DNA from: Persephonella marina EX-H1
GTDB taxonomy: Bacteria > Aquificota > Aquificia > Aquificales > Hydrogenothermaceae
Length of the DNA stretch: 47,962 nucleotides
Direction: 5' to 3'
Assembly: GCF_000021565.1 (NCBI RefSeq)
Contig: NC_012440.1
Span: 1,810,411 to 1,858,372, forward strand
Shown: piece after piece, positions 1 to 8,593 of the stretch
Layout: the number at the start of each line of letters is the position of its first letter
How positions within the stretch are numbered: the first letter of the stretch is position 1
The notes under the pieces: generated by a model
The model's database searches: none
The model's input: only the letters and a program-made list of their open reading frames with translations
Told to the model about the DNA's origin: nothing
Program-made: the position numbers and the translations under genes

Positions 1-2
1 GA

Positions 3-608
3 AACGCAGCTAACTATATGAGGAAGAATATAGATAATCCTTTTGTTAACGAGTTTTCAACTGTTATTATAGAGGAAGTAAACAGGCTGAATGAGATGAC
101 TGTATCATTCCTTAACTTCTCAAAGCTGATAGAGCCAAAATTTAAGAATGGTGATCTGAACAGTGTTGTTAAGAAATCTGTTGATCTTCTAAGAGAGGAT
201 ATTGAGATAGAAGGTATAAAGGTTATCACAGATCTTGATCCTGATCTGCCTGAGTTTAAGTTTGACGAAAATCTTATAAAGCAGGTGATCTTTAATCTTA
301 TACTTAATGCGATAGATGCTGTTAAAGAGAAGAACAGCAGTGATAAATATATAAAGATAGGAACGTATTATGACGAAAAGTATGATGGAACAGCTTCCGT
401 TGTTCTTGAGGTTGAGGATAACGGGATAGGTATAAAAAAGGAGCACAGGGATAAGATATTCAAGCCCTTCTTCACAACTAAGTCAGATGGGACAGGTCTT
501 GGACTCCCTATGGTTTATAAGATAATTTTCAGTCATGGTGGTATGATAGATGTTATATCAGAGTATGGGAAAGGAAGTGTATTTAAGATACAGTTCAGGA
601 TAAATTAG
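3..608 (+). CDS. Sensor histidine kinase, C-terminal part (5' end outside window)
   Basis: The open frame runs in from the window edge without a stop, so the start, any sensor domain and the phospho-accepting histidine are missing. What remains is the end of the dimerisation helix (RLNEMTVSFLNFSK) and a complete HATPase_c domain. Visible motifs are the N box (NLILNAIDAV), the G1 box (DNGIGI), the F box (FKPFFTTK) and the G2 box (GTGLGL). The arrangement resembles NtrB/AtoS-type kinases, which phosphorylate sigma-54-dependent or other response regulators, but the partner is not in view. Its TAG stop touches the ATG of the next gene, so the two are probably co-transcribed. The kinase class is secure; the signal is unknown. 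Confidence 0.88.
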   Translation, partial: NAANYMRKNIDNPFVNEFSTVIIEEVNRLNEMTVSFLNFSKLIEPKFKNGDLNSVVKKSVDLLREDIEIEGIKVITDLDPDLPEFKFDENLIKQVIFNLILNAIDAVKEKNSSDKYIKIGTYYDEKYDGTASVVLEVEDNGIGIKKEHRDKIFKPFFTTKSDGTGLGLPMVYKIIFSHGGMIDVISEYGKGSVFKIQFRIN

Positions 609-2399
609 ATGGTAGTTCTTGTATTTCTTATCGTTTTCTCAGTCTCTTTCTCCTTTGAGGAGTGTTTAGAGAAATTCAATGAAGAGAGATATCTTTCAGC
701 AGATAGATGTTTTTCAGGGATAAAAGGTGATAATATTCTCTATCCTTATGCTGTTTACTACAGGGTTATTATAGGAACTGTAACGGACAATCTGGACAGA
801 GATGTAGAGTCAAAACTTAAAGATCTTGATCGTTACGCTGTCACCCATTACGGTTATCTCAGTCTGGCGAGATACTATCTTAAAGAAGATATAGAAAAAG
901 CCTTAAGATACATAAAGATGGTTGACAAAAAAGCTCTCCTGAAAGAGGATATCCCTTACTATCTTTATCTGAAATCCGAGATTTACAGAAAGAATGGAGA
1001 TAAAAAAAGATCGTTTCTGATAAAGAAAAAACTTGCCACACAGTTTACATACGATAGATATTACGGCTTCAGAACTTTTCTGGAGATAAAGGACAGACTT
1101 TCGGAGAATGATGTATATAAAGCTGTTGATACGTTGTCATCTTACAGAATGTTCAAGAGAGCCTTAAAGATACTTCCTTTAGTTTCTTACTCACAGAGAT
1201 ACCTTTATTACAGGACAGTTCTTAACATAAAAATGAGAAGGTATAAGGATGCGGAGAGATATTTTTATCTTATGGATAAAAAGTCCAGATGGTATCAAAG
1301 GGCTGTTTACTCAATGATCATCTTTAATCACAGGGATTATGAAAAGCAGAAAGAGTTTTTCAGGATGCTTTTAAAAACAAAAAATAAAAAGCTGATAACA
1401 AAGGCTGCCCATAAGCTTATGAAGAAGAGCTTTTACAGGAGTGAGTACAAAGATTTTGATTATTTTGCATCATTTATAAAAAAAGATTTCAGATACTACT
1501 CCGATAGAATCTGGTTTACATTTTTAAAGGAATACAGGAAGGGAAATTACAGAAAAGCCTCAAGAATACTGGAAAAGAGTATCAGGTATTTCTCAGACAG
1601 AGCAAAGATATACTACTGGCTTTATCTGACATACAGACATTTTGACAGAAAAAAAGCAGAAGAATATCTTGTAAAGGCTTCATCTTTAAACAGTAAAAGT
1701 TTTTACTCATTATGGGCTAAAGAGAAGACAGGTATAAAGAAGGTTTCTGTAAAGATAACCACAATTCCTGAAGTTGATTTAGACAGGAGATTAAAACTTA
1801 TAAAAACACTTAAGATGAAAGGTTTTTACAGGGAAAGCTATATGGAAGCCCTTTATTACAAGAGGAAAGATGGAGATCTGATTAAACTTTACAGGGTTTT
1901 CCCTGAGTTTACAGCGAGGGATTTCTCTTTAAATAAGGATTACTACACATTATCCTATCCGAAGCCTTTTTCCCATATTGATAGAAAAAATATCGTTTAC
2001 AGTATAATGAGACAGGAGAGCTTTTTTGACGCTTTTGCTGTGTCAAGATCAAACGCTGTAGGTCTTATGCAGATAATACCGCCAACGGCTAGATGGATAG
2101 CAAAAAAGTTAGGAAAGAAGGATTTTGATATCACTGATCTTTTTGATCCCCAGACAAATATAAAGTTTGGCAGATGGTATATAGATTACCTGATAGATAG
2201 ATTTAAAGGAAATCTTTTCCATGCTATAGCATCTTACAACGGCGGTGAGGTTATTGTAAGGAAAGTTATTAAAAATAACAGGATTGAGGATGTGGCAGAG
2301 TTTATTGAGTATATACCTTACAATGAGACAAGAAATTATGTGAAAAAGGTTTACAGAAATCTTATCATTTATAATTATAAATATCCTTCAGAGAGGTAA
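609..2399 (+). CDS. Soluble lytic murein transglycosylase (SLT family)
   Basis: This is a 596-residue periplasmic protein. A hydrophobic N-terminus (MVVLVFLIVFSVSFS) acts as signal peptide. A long Lys/Arg/Tyr-rich helical region follows, looking like the TPR-type superhelix of Slt70. The C-terminal SLT domain begins near residue 460. The catalytic glutamate is expected at E470 in MRQESF, followed by NAVGLMQIIPPTA and later IASYNGGE, all hallmarks of the family. Such enzymes cleave the MurNAc-GlcNAc bond of peptidoglycan to give 1,6-anhydro ends. The gene starts directly at the kinase stop codon and ends two bases before riboflavin synthase, so it sits inside an operon. Length is close to E. 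coli Slt. Confidence 0.9.
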   Translation: MVVLVFLIVFSVSFSFEECLEKFNEERYLSADRCFSGIKGDNILYPYAVYYRVIIGTVTDNLDRDVESKLKDLDRYAVTHYGYLSLARYYLKEDIEKALRYIKMVDKKALLKEDIPYYLYLKSEIYRKNGDKKRSFLIKKKLATQFTYDRYYGFRTFLEIKDRLSENDVYKAVDTLSSYRMFKRALKILPLVSYSQRYLYYRTVLNIKMRRYKDAERYFYLMDKKSRWYQRAVYSMIIFNHRDYEKQKEFFRMLLKTKNKKLITKAAHKLMKKSFYRSEYKDFDYFASFIKKDFRYYSDRIWFTFLKEYRKGNYRKASRILEKSIRYFSDRAKIYYWLYLTYRHFDRKKAEEYLVKASSLNSKSFYSLWAKEKTGIKKVSVKITTIPEVDLDRRLKLIKTLKMKGFYRESYMEALYYKRKDGDLIKLYRVFPEFTARDFSLNKDYYTLSYPKPFSHIDRKNIVYSIMRQESFFDAFAVSRSNAVGLMQIIPPTARWIAKKLGKKDFDITDLFDPQTNIKFGRWYIDYLIDRFKGNLFHAIASYNGGEVIVRKVIKNNRIEDVAEFIEYIPYNETRNYVKKVYRNLIIYNYKYPSER

Positions 2400-2401
2400 A
2401 G

Positions 2402-3040
2402 ATGTTTACAGGTCTTATTGAAGAGGTTGGTAGGATAACAGGAATAAGGTATAAATCTGGCGGTCTTTCTATAGATGTTAAGGCTGAGAAGATATTGGAG
2501 GGGACAAAAATAGGGGACAGTATAGCTATAAATGGTGTATGTCTGACAGTTACAGATATATACAGTGACGGATTCTCGTTTGATCTTTCACAGGAGACAT
2601 TAAACAGAACCAGTTTTAAAGATGTGAAAGTTGGAGATTTTCTGAATCTGGAAAGGGCTTTGAGGGTCTCAGACAGACTTGGGGGACATATAGTCCAGGG
2701 TCATGTTGATACAACAGGTGTTATAACAGGTATTTCACCATCTGGAGATCATACAATCTTTACAGTCCAGTTTCCTTCAGATTATAGGGATCTTGTTGTG
2801 GAGAAAGGATCAATAGCTGTTGATGGTATAAGTCTTACTGTAAATGAGATCAATGATAGCAGGGTTAAGATAAATATAATCCCTCATACGATACAGAACA
2901 CAAATCTAAGATACAGGAAAGTTGGGGATGTTGTAAATTTAGAGTTTGATATTCTGGGAAAGTATGTTCTCAATATGCTGAGAAGAACCGGTACTGTAAA
3001 AACCACAGAAAGTCTTGAAAATCTACTGGACAGATTTTAA
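2402..3040 (+). CDS. ribE: Riboflavin synthase alpha chain
   Basis: The 212-residue product begins with the diagnostic MFTGLIEEVG. It contains two tandem lumazine-binding repeats, roughly residues 1-97 and 98-200. The second opens at GHIVQGHVDTTG, and SIAINGVCLTV in repeat one mirrors SIAVDGISLTV in repeat two. The enzyme dismutates two 6,7-dimethyl-8-ribityllumazine molecules into riboflavin and a pyrimidine by-product in the cytoplasm. It follows the transglycosylase by two bases, with AGAGAGG as ribosome-binding site inside that gene. ribD lies elsewhere in the window (10599-11696), so riboflavin genes are dispersed here. Also called ribC in some species. Confidence 0.95.
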   Translation: MFTGLIEEVGRITGIRYKSGGLSIDVKAEKILEGTKIGDSIAINGVCLTVTDIYSDGFSFDLSQETLNRTSFKDVKVGDFLNLERALRVSDRLGGHIVQGHVDTTGVITGISPSGDHTIFTVQFPSDYRDLVVEKGSIAVDGISLTVNEINDSRVKINIIPHTIQNTNLRYRKVGDVVNLEFDILGKYVLNMLRRTGTVKTTESLENLLDRF

Positions 3041-3071
3041 GATAATGAAGATATAAAAAAGCAGGTAAAAG

Positions 3072-4226
3072 TTGAGAAGAAATAATAATAACAAGCATTA
3101 CGGCAACGTAAAGCCTAAAAATTACAGAGCTATCTACGAGGAGAAGTTTTACAACATTCTCTTTCAGCTCAGATACCCTCTGATGACAGTCATATTCTTT
3201 ACAACACTTGGTGTTCTTATGCTTATGATAATAAACAACAAGAGCGACGGTCAGAGTGTTCTTAACTACTTCTTCCACACAGTTATAACATTCTCAACAG
3301 TTGGATACACGGAAGGTTACGGAACTGAAAATGTGAATCTTAACAGATTTTTCTCAACACTTTTCATTATGATAAGTATTCCGCTTGTTTATATATATGG
3401 ACTTGTAACAACTGTAAATGTTTTTTTGAACAGCAATATTACAGAAATATTCAGGTACTGGAGGATGTATAAAGCTATGGATCAGCTTAAAGGTCATTAT
3501 ATCATCTGTAGATTTAACGGTATTACAAGGGAGCTTATGAAGAATCTTAAAAAAAGGGGAATCAAGTATGTTCTTGTTGAGCCTGATCCTGCCCTTGAGG
3601 AGGATATAAAAAATTTTGGTGTTGAGTACTACGTCATAGATGAGCCCCATAAGAGAAGTGTTCTACTTGGTGTTGGGATAGAAAGGGCTAAAGGTGTTAT
3701 ATCAGCTTTTGAGGAGAACACACAGGATCTTTCGGTTATTGTTACGGCAAGGCTTATTAGACCTGATAAAGACAAGTTCTCCATATTTGCTACGGCTACT
3801 ACGGAAGGCGCAGCTGAAAAGATGAAGCTTTTAGGGGCGACTGAGGTTATAGTTCCTGATGTTGCTGTTGGAAGAAGAATGTCCTCTTTCGTTTTACATC
3901 CTCCTTCACCTACGCTGAGTGGTTTTCTTGAGAAGATAGCTTATGGGGAGAGAACCGATATTGATATTATAGAAGTTAAGGTTGATCAGAACTCTGATCT
4001 TATAGGTAAAAAACTTAAGGAAGTTAAAATGAGACAGGAAACAGGGGCAACTATTGTGGCTATTGTCAGGGCAGATGGTAAAATGAAGATAGCACCTTCA
4101 GGTGATGCCGAGATAAAGTTGGGAGATTCATTGATAATACTTGGTCATCCAAAAGCTCTTAGAAGGGCTGAGGAGTTTTTTGAGGCACATCATATACAAA
4201 ACAAAGAAGGAGAAAAGGTATCATGA
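3072..4226 (+). CDS. Potassium channel protein with RCK (TrkA-N/TrkA-C) domains
   Basis: This is a 384-residue two-helix K+ channel. The first membrane helix spans about residues 36-53. A pore loop with TVGYTEGYG follows at residues 76-84, then a second helix at about 94-117. A cytoplasmic RCK/TrkA-N domain starts at GHYIICRFNGITREL, and a TrkA-C domain (IIEVKV...GDSLIILG) closes the protein. Family members are ligand-gated, tetrameric or octameric-ring channels. The filter reads TVGYTE where most have TVGYGD. The start is a TTG; no ATG lies upstream in frame within the short gap after ribE. The end overlaps the next gene by four bases (ATGA). Confidence 0.88.
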   Translation: MRRNNNNKHYGNVKPKNYRAIYEEKFYNILFQLRYPLMTVIFFTTLGVLMLMIINNKSDGQSVLNYFFHTVITFSTVGYTEGYGTENVNLNRFFSTLFIMISIPLVYIYGLVTTVNVFLNSNITEIFRYWRMYKAMDQLKGHYIICRFNGITRELMKNLKKRGIKYVLVEPDPALEEDIKNFGVEYYVIDEPHKRSVLLGVGIERAKGVISAFEENTQDLSVIVTARLIRPDKDKFSIFATATTEGAAEKMKLLGATEVIVPDVAVGRRMSSFVLHPPSPTLSGFLEKIAYGERTDIDIIEVKVDQNSDLIGKKLKEVKMRQETGATIVAIVRADGKMKIAPSGDAEIKLGDSLIILGHPKALRRAEEFFEAHHIQNKEGEKVS

Positions 4227-4573
4227 TAAACTGGGGAAAAGTATGGTCTGACTTTTTTATATTCCTTGCACTTACAAGTAATGTCGGTTTTATATTCAGT
4301 CATGATCCATACCAGCTTATTATAGCTATAGGTGTTAATCTTCTTGCTACAGTTTTAAAGTTTGGTGCGAAGAAGATACTTGCAGCAGAACTTCTTGCAA
4401 CAGCTCTTGTTGCTGATCTTCATCTTATCCCTGCAACGATACTGTACTTTATGGAGTTTCATGTTCCTCTTGCTATAGGCCTTGCAATAGGAGCAGCTGT
4501 AGCAAATGTTATATCCATAATAATGCTTATTATTGAGATAATCTTTGAATATCTCAAGGAAGAAGAGATCTAA
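4223..4573 (+). CDS. Small conserved membrane protein (DUF6394-like)
   Basis: The 116-residue protein is almost entirely hydrophobic, with three to four predicted membrane helices (about residues 8-25, 30-48, 52-76 and 80-110) and an acidic tail (EYLKEEEI). It overlaps the channel gene by four bases through ATGA, so translation is likely coupled. That pairing suggests a channel-associated or co-regulated membrane protein. I recall similar proteins being catalogued as a domain of unknown function beside K+ channel genes, but the family name comes from memory. No catalytic motif is visible. The 3' end overlaps the convergent DNA ligase gene by four bases. Confidence 0.75.
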   Translation: MINWGKVWSDFFIFLALTSNVGFIFSHDPYQLIIAIGVNLLATVLKFGAKKILAAELLATALVADLHLIPATILYFMEFHVPLAIGLAIGAAVANVISIIMLIIEIIFEYLKEEEI

Positions 4574-6318
4574 CTTTTTATCTGTATCTGGTTTTTATAC
4601 ATATTTATTATCTCTTCTTCCGTTGTTGCATCTTCAGGCCTTTTATCAAACCTGTATCTCCCTGTAAACCTTGGAAATCTAAGTCCAAGTCCTCTGTTTA
4701 TCTTTATCCTGTCCCATCCACATGTGTGAACCGGACTTAATGTGAGCTCTGCTCCTGTGATCTCAAGGACCAGGAAAGGCTCATACCATATATCAGCGGA
4801 TAGTATTGAGTTAACACGGGGATGTTTATGGTCCAGGGTATGCTCCTTTAGCAGATCGTCAAGTTTTTTAAAATCATCCTCTTTGAATCCTGTTCCAACT
4901 TTACAGACGGTTTTAAACTGATCTGTTTCAGGATCGTAACACGCCATAAGAAGTGAGCCAAAATATCCGGTTCTTGCACCTTTCCCATAAAAAGCGCCAA
5001 CAACAACAAGATCAAGAGTGTCTGCAAGGTGTGATTTGTAATCCCTTTTATATTTAATCCAGAGGAATCCCCTCTTTCCAGCCTGATAGATAGAGTCCTT
5101 CTGGAGAGATTTACATACTAAACCTTCACATCCATCCTCTATAGCCTGATGGAAGAATGATTCAAGATCTTCAACATTATCAACTATCTTTCTCTCAGAA
5201 AGGTTTATCCTCTCTGTTATCTTTATGTTCTCCTCAAGTATCTTTCTTCTCTCAGGATAAGGCTTTAATGTCAGATCCTCTCCATTAAGATACATGATAT
5301 CAAATATAAAACCTGCTATCGGGTACATCATTATATGAAATCTTGTTACATACTTGACCCTTCTGTTCATAAGATCCTGAAATGGTCTTATAGCCCCTGA
5401 TGATGGATCTATAACAACAGCCTCAAGCTCAATTATACATTCTTCCGGGATACTCTCCTTTAAAAACTCAATAAGGTCTGGAAACTGGTCTGTTATGTTC
5501 TCAAGTCTTCTTGAAAACAGGTAAAATGTGTCTCCCTTTCTGTGAACCTGTATTCTCTCTCCATCATACTTGTATTCTGCTCCAGCTTTTCCACCAAGTT
5601 TTTTAAGTATGTATGATGGTATGGCCATCCTTTCAGCAAGCATAGGTCTTATAGGTCTTCCTATCTCTATCTTTATATTTTTGACAGCATCTAAACCTTT
5701 TTCAGCAAGAATCCTTGCAACATAACCAAGATCAGAGGATATGTTGTAAGCTCTCTCTATTATCTCTCTGTTCTCCTTTTTTCCTGTGAAGGCTATTGAG
5801 AGGGCATCCATTATTGTGTTATCGCCTATACCAAGTCTTAATCTTTCAGTTATGGTTCTGAGAAGGTACTTAACCTCCAGTGGGGAAGCCTTCTTTAGAA
5901 GCTCAGTGAAAAGCTGTAGCTTCTTTTTTGTTGATCCGTATCCTGTAGTCTGGGCTATCTCCCTGAGCGTTCTGTAAACTTCCTCAACAGTTAAGATCCC
6001 TTCAGGCTTTACACCTTTTTCCTCGTAAAGCTTCTTTCCAGCGTCGCCAAGATCACCTGTCTGTAAAACCTGATGCTGGATATCATGTTCAGATATGTTC
6101 AGTACAGTTGATAGAGCTTTAATCGCGGACTTTTCACTGAAGTTGTAGTCAAGACCTGTGTATTCCGGTGCTATTCTTCCGATTGATAGATATACAACTT
6201 TATCTATCAGTTCTGGTGGTGTTTCTTTAAAAAGATCAACAAGAGCCTGTGTCATCTTTATCCTGCTTGTTGTCTCTTCAAGAATCTGGTAAAGCTGAGC
6301 TAACTTTGTGTATTCCAT
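4570..6318 (-). CDS. lig: ATP-dependent DNA ligase, archaeal/eukaryotic type
   Basis: This ligase seals nicks using ATP. From the chosen start it has 582 residues, typical of archaeal LigI. An N-terminal helical DNA-binding domain fills about residues 1-215. The nucleotidyltransferase core has motif I KYDGERIQVH with the adenylated lysine at about residue 250, motif III (FSRRLENITDQFPD), motif IV (EGLVCKS) and motif V (WIKYKRDY). An OB-fold follows. An ATG four codons upstream (6330) is possible, but GGAGGG lies between the two and serves the inner ATG at 6318, which I therefore chose. Bacteria replicate with the NAD+-dependent LigA, so this is an extra ligase, probably acquired from archaea long ago. 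Confidence 0.93.
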   Translation of the reverse strand: MEYTKLAQLYQILEETTSRIKMTQALVDLFKETPPELIDKVVYLSIGRIAPEYTGLDYNFSEKSAIKALSTVLNISEHDIQHQVLQTGDLGDAGKKLYEEKGVKPEGILTVEEVYRTLREIAQTTGYGSTKKKLQLFTELLKKASPLEVKYLLRTITERLRLGIGDNTIMDALSIAFTGKKENREIIERAYNISSDLGYVARILAEKGLDAVKNIKIEIGRPIRPMLAERMAIPSYILKKLGGKAGAEYKYDGERIQVHRKGDTFYLFSRRLENITDQFPDLIEFLKESIPEECIIELEAVVIDPSSGAIRPFQDLMNRRVKYVTRFHIMMYPIAGFIFDIMYLNGEDLTLKPYPERRKILEENIKITERINLSERKIVDNVEDLESFFHQAIEDGCEGLVCKSLQKDSIYQAGKRGFLWIKYKRDYKSHLADTLDLVVVGAFYGKGARTGYFGSLLMACYDPETDQFKTVCKVGTGFKEDDFKKLDDLLKEHTLDHKHPRVNSILSADIWYEPFLVLEITGAELTLSPVHTCGWDRIKINRGLGLRFPRFTGRYRFDKRPEDATTEEEIINMYKNQIQIKS

Positions 6319-6405
6319 AACTCCCTCCATTTATGTTTCCTGTCATAAAGAGTTTTTTAAGATGGATATAATAATAAAGGTAGTAACTATCTAAGGGGGT
6401 ATCAA

Positions 6406-7011
6406 ATGGAATACTACGATGTGATTATAATAGGAGGAGGTCCTGCAGGACTGACAACAGCTCTGACACTTGCATCGGCAGAAGGTAAATTCCCGTTTGT
6501 TGAAGGGAAGAGATACCTCGTTATTTACGATCAGTACTCGGACCTTGACAAGGCTCTCTTAAACAACGTTCCGGGGATAGAAAAGGGAACCTATGGAAGA
6601 GATCTTTTAAAGAAGATCAGAGATCAGGTCAGTGAGTATGGATCTGTTGATCTTGTTCAGGACAGGGTTGTAAAAGCTGAAGGTGAAAAGGGAGATTTTA
6701 GAGTATATACAGAAAGTGGGAAGGGCTTCAGATCAGATATACTTGTTATAGCAACAGGTTTTCACAGGTTTGATATAGAAGGATTAGACATAAATGTTGT
6801 TCCCCATACCAGATCTCCAAGACCAAATAAGATAATGATTGAGAATAATGACAACCTTGTGAGAGATGGTCTGTATGTTGCCGGACTTGTTGCAGGGGAA
6901 CCTACTATGTTTGTCTCAGCAGCAGGATCAGGTGCGAAGGTTGCATGTGATATACTCTCACTCTGGGCTGGAAAAACAGTTGTAGTACACGATGTTCCTG
7001 AAGGGGAATAA
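6406..7011 (+). CDS. Single-domain thioredoxin-reductase-like FAD protein
   Basis: The 201-residue flavoprotein starts with a classic dinucleotide fold (YDVIIIGGGPAGLTTALTLA). It continues with a middle FAD-domain segment (ILVIATGFHRFD) and ends with the C-terminal FAD signature (DGLYVAGLVAGEPTMFVSAAGSGAKVACDI). Thioredoxin reductases have about 310 residues with an inserted NADPH domain bearing a CxxC. Both the NADPH domain and the cysteine pair are absent here; the chain passes straight from the first FAD half to the second. Electron donor and acceptor are therefore unknown. It is monocistronic, with a TATAAT -10 candidate at 6367-6372 and AAGGGGG as ribosome-binding site. The reading frame is intact, so this is not an obvious deletion pseudogene. 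Confidence 0.8.
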   Translation: MEYYDVIIIGGGPAGLTTALTLASAEGKFPFVEGKRYLVIYDQYSDLDKALLNNVPGIEKGTYGRDLLKKIRDQVSEYGSVDLVQDRVVKAEGEKGDFRVYTESGKGFRSDILVIATGFHRFDIEGLDINVVPHTRSPRPNKIMIENNDNLVRDGLYVAGLVAGEPTMFVSAAGSGAKVACDILSLWAGKTVVVHDVPEGE

Positions 7012-7029
7012 GGGAAGAACCCTTATTCC
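7005..7029. terminator. Bidirectional hairpin between convergent genes
   Basis: GGAATAAGGG at 7005-7014 pairs perfectly with CCCTTATTCC at 7020-7029, a ten-base stem with loop AAGAA. It contains the stop codons of both the flavoprotein gene and pepA. The T-tract after it is short, so termination efficiency is uncertain. Confidence 0.65.
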
Positions 7030-8516
7030 TGATTTAATAAAAATGTTGTTATAGTTCTTACCGGAAATCCTGTTGCACCTTTTGGATGATAGTACCATCC
7101 TTTTGTGTTATGTGCAGGACCTGCAATATCTATATGAACCCATGGTATCTTTTTATCAACAAACTTTTCAAGGAAAAGGCCAGCTGTTATTGCTCCACCG
7201 TATCTTGTTGTTCCAATGTTGTAGACATCAGCATGTGGAGCTTTTATATGTTCTCTTAGCATATCATTGAAAGGTAGAGGCCACATCCACTCACCTGTTC
7301 TCTTTGATATATCAAGTATCTGGTCTATCAGTCTCTCATCATTTCCCATAACACCTGCTGTATACTCACCAAGGGCTACAACACATGCTCCAGTTAGAGT
7401 TGCCATATCAATAATAGCGTCAGGTTTTAGTTCAGAGGCGTAACAGAGAGCATCTGCAAGGGTTAGCCTTCCCTCAGCGTCAGTATTTCCTATCTCAATA
7501 GTGACGCCATTTTTTGCCTTGATAATATCGTCAGGTCTGTAAGATCTTCCATCTGGCATATTTTCAGCGGCTGCTATTATACCGTGAACCTCAACATCTG
7601 GCTTTAACTGTCCTATAGCCTTGAATATCCCTAAGACAGCACAGGCACCTGATTTGTCAGCCTTCATCCATCTCATATAATCTCCAGGTTTTATGTTAAG
7701 ACCTCCACTGTCAAATGTGAGACCTTTTCCTATTAGTGCTATCTTTTTCTTTGGTTTTTCAGGTCTGTATATGATATGGATAAATCTTGGTGGATTTGCA
7801 CTTCCTTTCGCAACAGCGAGGTATGCGTTCATTCCCATCTTCTCAATCTCTTCCTCATCGTAAATCTTTACCTCAAAACCGTACTCTCTGGCTAGATCCT
7901 GTGCTATCTGTGCAAGCTTTTCAGGTGTTATAACATTCCCAGGTTCGTTAACAATATCCCTTGTAAAGTTCTGAGATTCTGCGAGGATCTTACCAACCTT
8001 AACAGACTGTTCAGCTTTATTTTTGAATCTTCTCTTTACCCTTATCTGGAGCTCTTTTATCCTGTACTCATCTTTTTTTGATAGATACTTATCAAATCTG
8101 TAATTTCCTAAAATAACACCTTCAACAACCGCCTGAGCTATACTGTCCTCACCTTCTTTTATCACTGATAGTGGTTCTGCATCTATGAGGAATCTGTCTA
8201 TTTTAAGCTTTTTAGTGGTTTTTACGCTGATATTTCCAAGTCTTCTAACTTTATCAAGATCAGCCTTTCTTCTAGATCCAGCACCTATTAGTATCACATA
8301 GTCCATCTTTCCTTTTCCAAATGTAGGAACAACAAGTATCTTTCCATCACTTCCATCAAACTTCTGTTCTCTTTTCAGCTGGGATATAGCACCATCTAAA
8401 ATCCTGTCTAAATCCTCAATCTCAGGGGATAGCTTCCTGTCCTCTTTAAATGAAAAGGATATTACAGCTCTTACTCTGGCATTTTTTAGATGTCCACTTG
8501 TTATTTTTATGTTCAT
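7023..8516 (-). CDS. pepA: Leucyl aminopeptidase (M17, cytosol aminopeptidase)
   Basis: This is a two-metal M17 peptidase that removes N-terminal residues from peptides in the cytoplasm. The C-terminal catalytic half shows the ligand motifs KGLTFDSGGLNIKPGDYM, KADKSGACAVLG and the family signature NTDAEGRLTLADAL. The N-terminal half is the usual non-catalytic macro-like domain. The frame is open back to an ATG at 8564, but I place the start at 8516 (MNIKITSGH). AGAGGG lies six bases upstream of it, and a consensus-like promoter occupies 8536-8564, so the upstream ATG would fall inside the promoter. The resulting length of 497 residues matches the family. Confidence 0.93.
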   Translation of the reverse strand: MNIKITSGHLKNARVRAVISFSFKEDRKLSPEIEDLDRILDGAISQLKREQKFDGSDGKILVVPTFGKGKMDYVILIGAGSRRKADLDKVRRLGNISVKTTKKLKIDRFLIDAEPLSVIKEGEDSIAQAVVEGVILGNYRFDKYLSKKDEYRIKELQIRVKRRFKNKAEQSVKVGKILAESQNFTRDIVNEPGNVITPEKLAQIAQDLAREYGFEVKIYDEEEIEKMGMNAYLAVAKGSANPPRFIHIIYRPEKPKKKIALIGKGLTFDSGGLNIKPGDYMRWMKADKSGACAVLGIFKAIGQLKPDVEVHGIIAAAENMPDGRSYRPDDIIKAKNGVTIEIGNTDAEGRLTLADALCYASELKPDAIIDMATLTGACVVALGEYTAGVMGNDERLIDQILDISKRTGEWMWPLPFNDMLREHIKAPHADVYNIGTTRYGGAITAGLFLEKFVDKKIPWVHIDIAGPAHNTKGWYYHPKGATGFPVRTITTFLLNQE

Positions 8517-8535
8517 TTTCATCCCTCTTTTTGTA

Positions 8536-8564
8536 ATAATGTTCTTAACAAAATATTTTATCAA
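8536..8564 (-). promoter_or_regulatory. Predicted sigma-70-type promoter of pepA
   Basis: On the minus strand TTGATA (8564-8559) is separated by 17 bases from CATTAT (8541-8536). Transcription would start near 8529, just ahead of the AGAGGG ribosome-binding site. A mirror candidate for the divergent polyketide synthase-like gene, TTAACA (8545-8550) with CATTAT 18 bases on, overlaps it. Confidence 0.5.
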
Positions 8565-8593
8565 AAATCATTATACGGCAGGGAGGGTTTAAA

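Noticed and set aside
8517-8564. Upstream ATG extension of pepA
   Set aside because: It would overlap the predicted promoter, and it lacks a ribosome-binding site; the inner ATG has one at good spacing.
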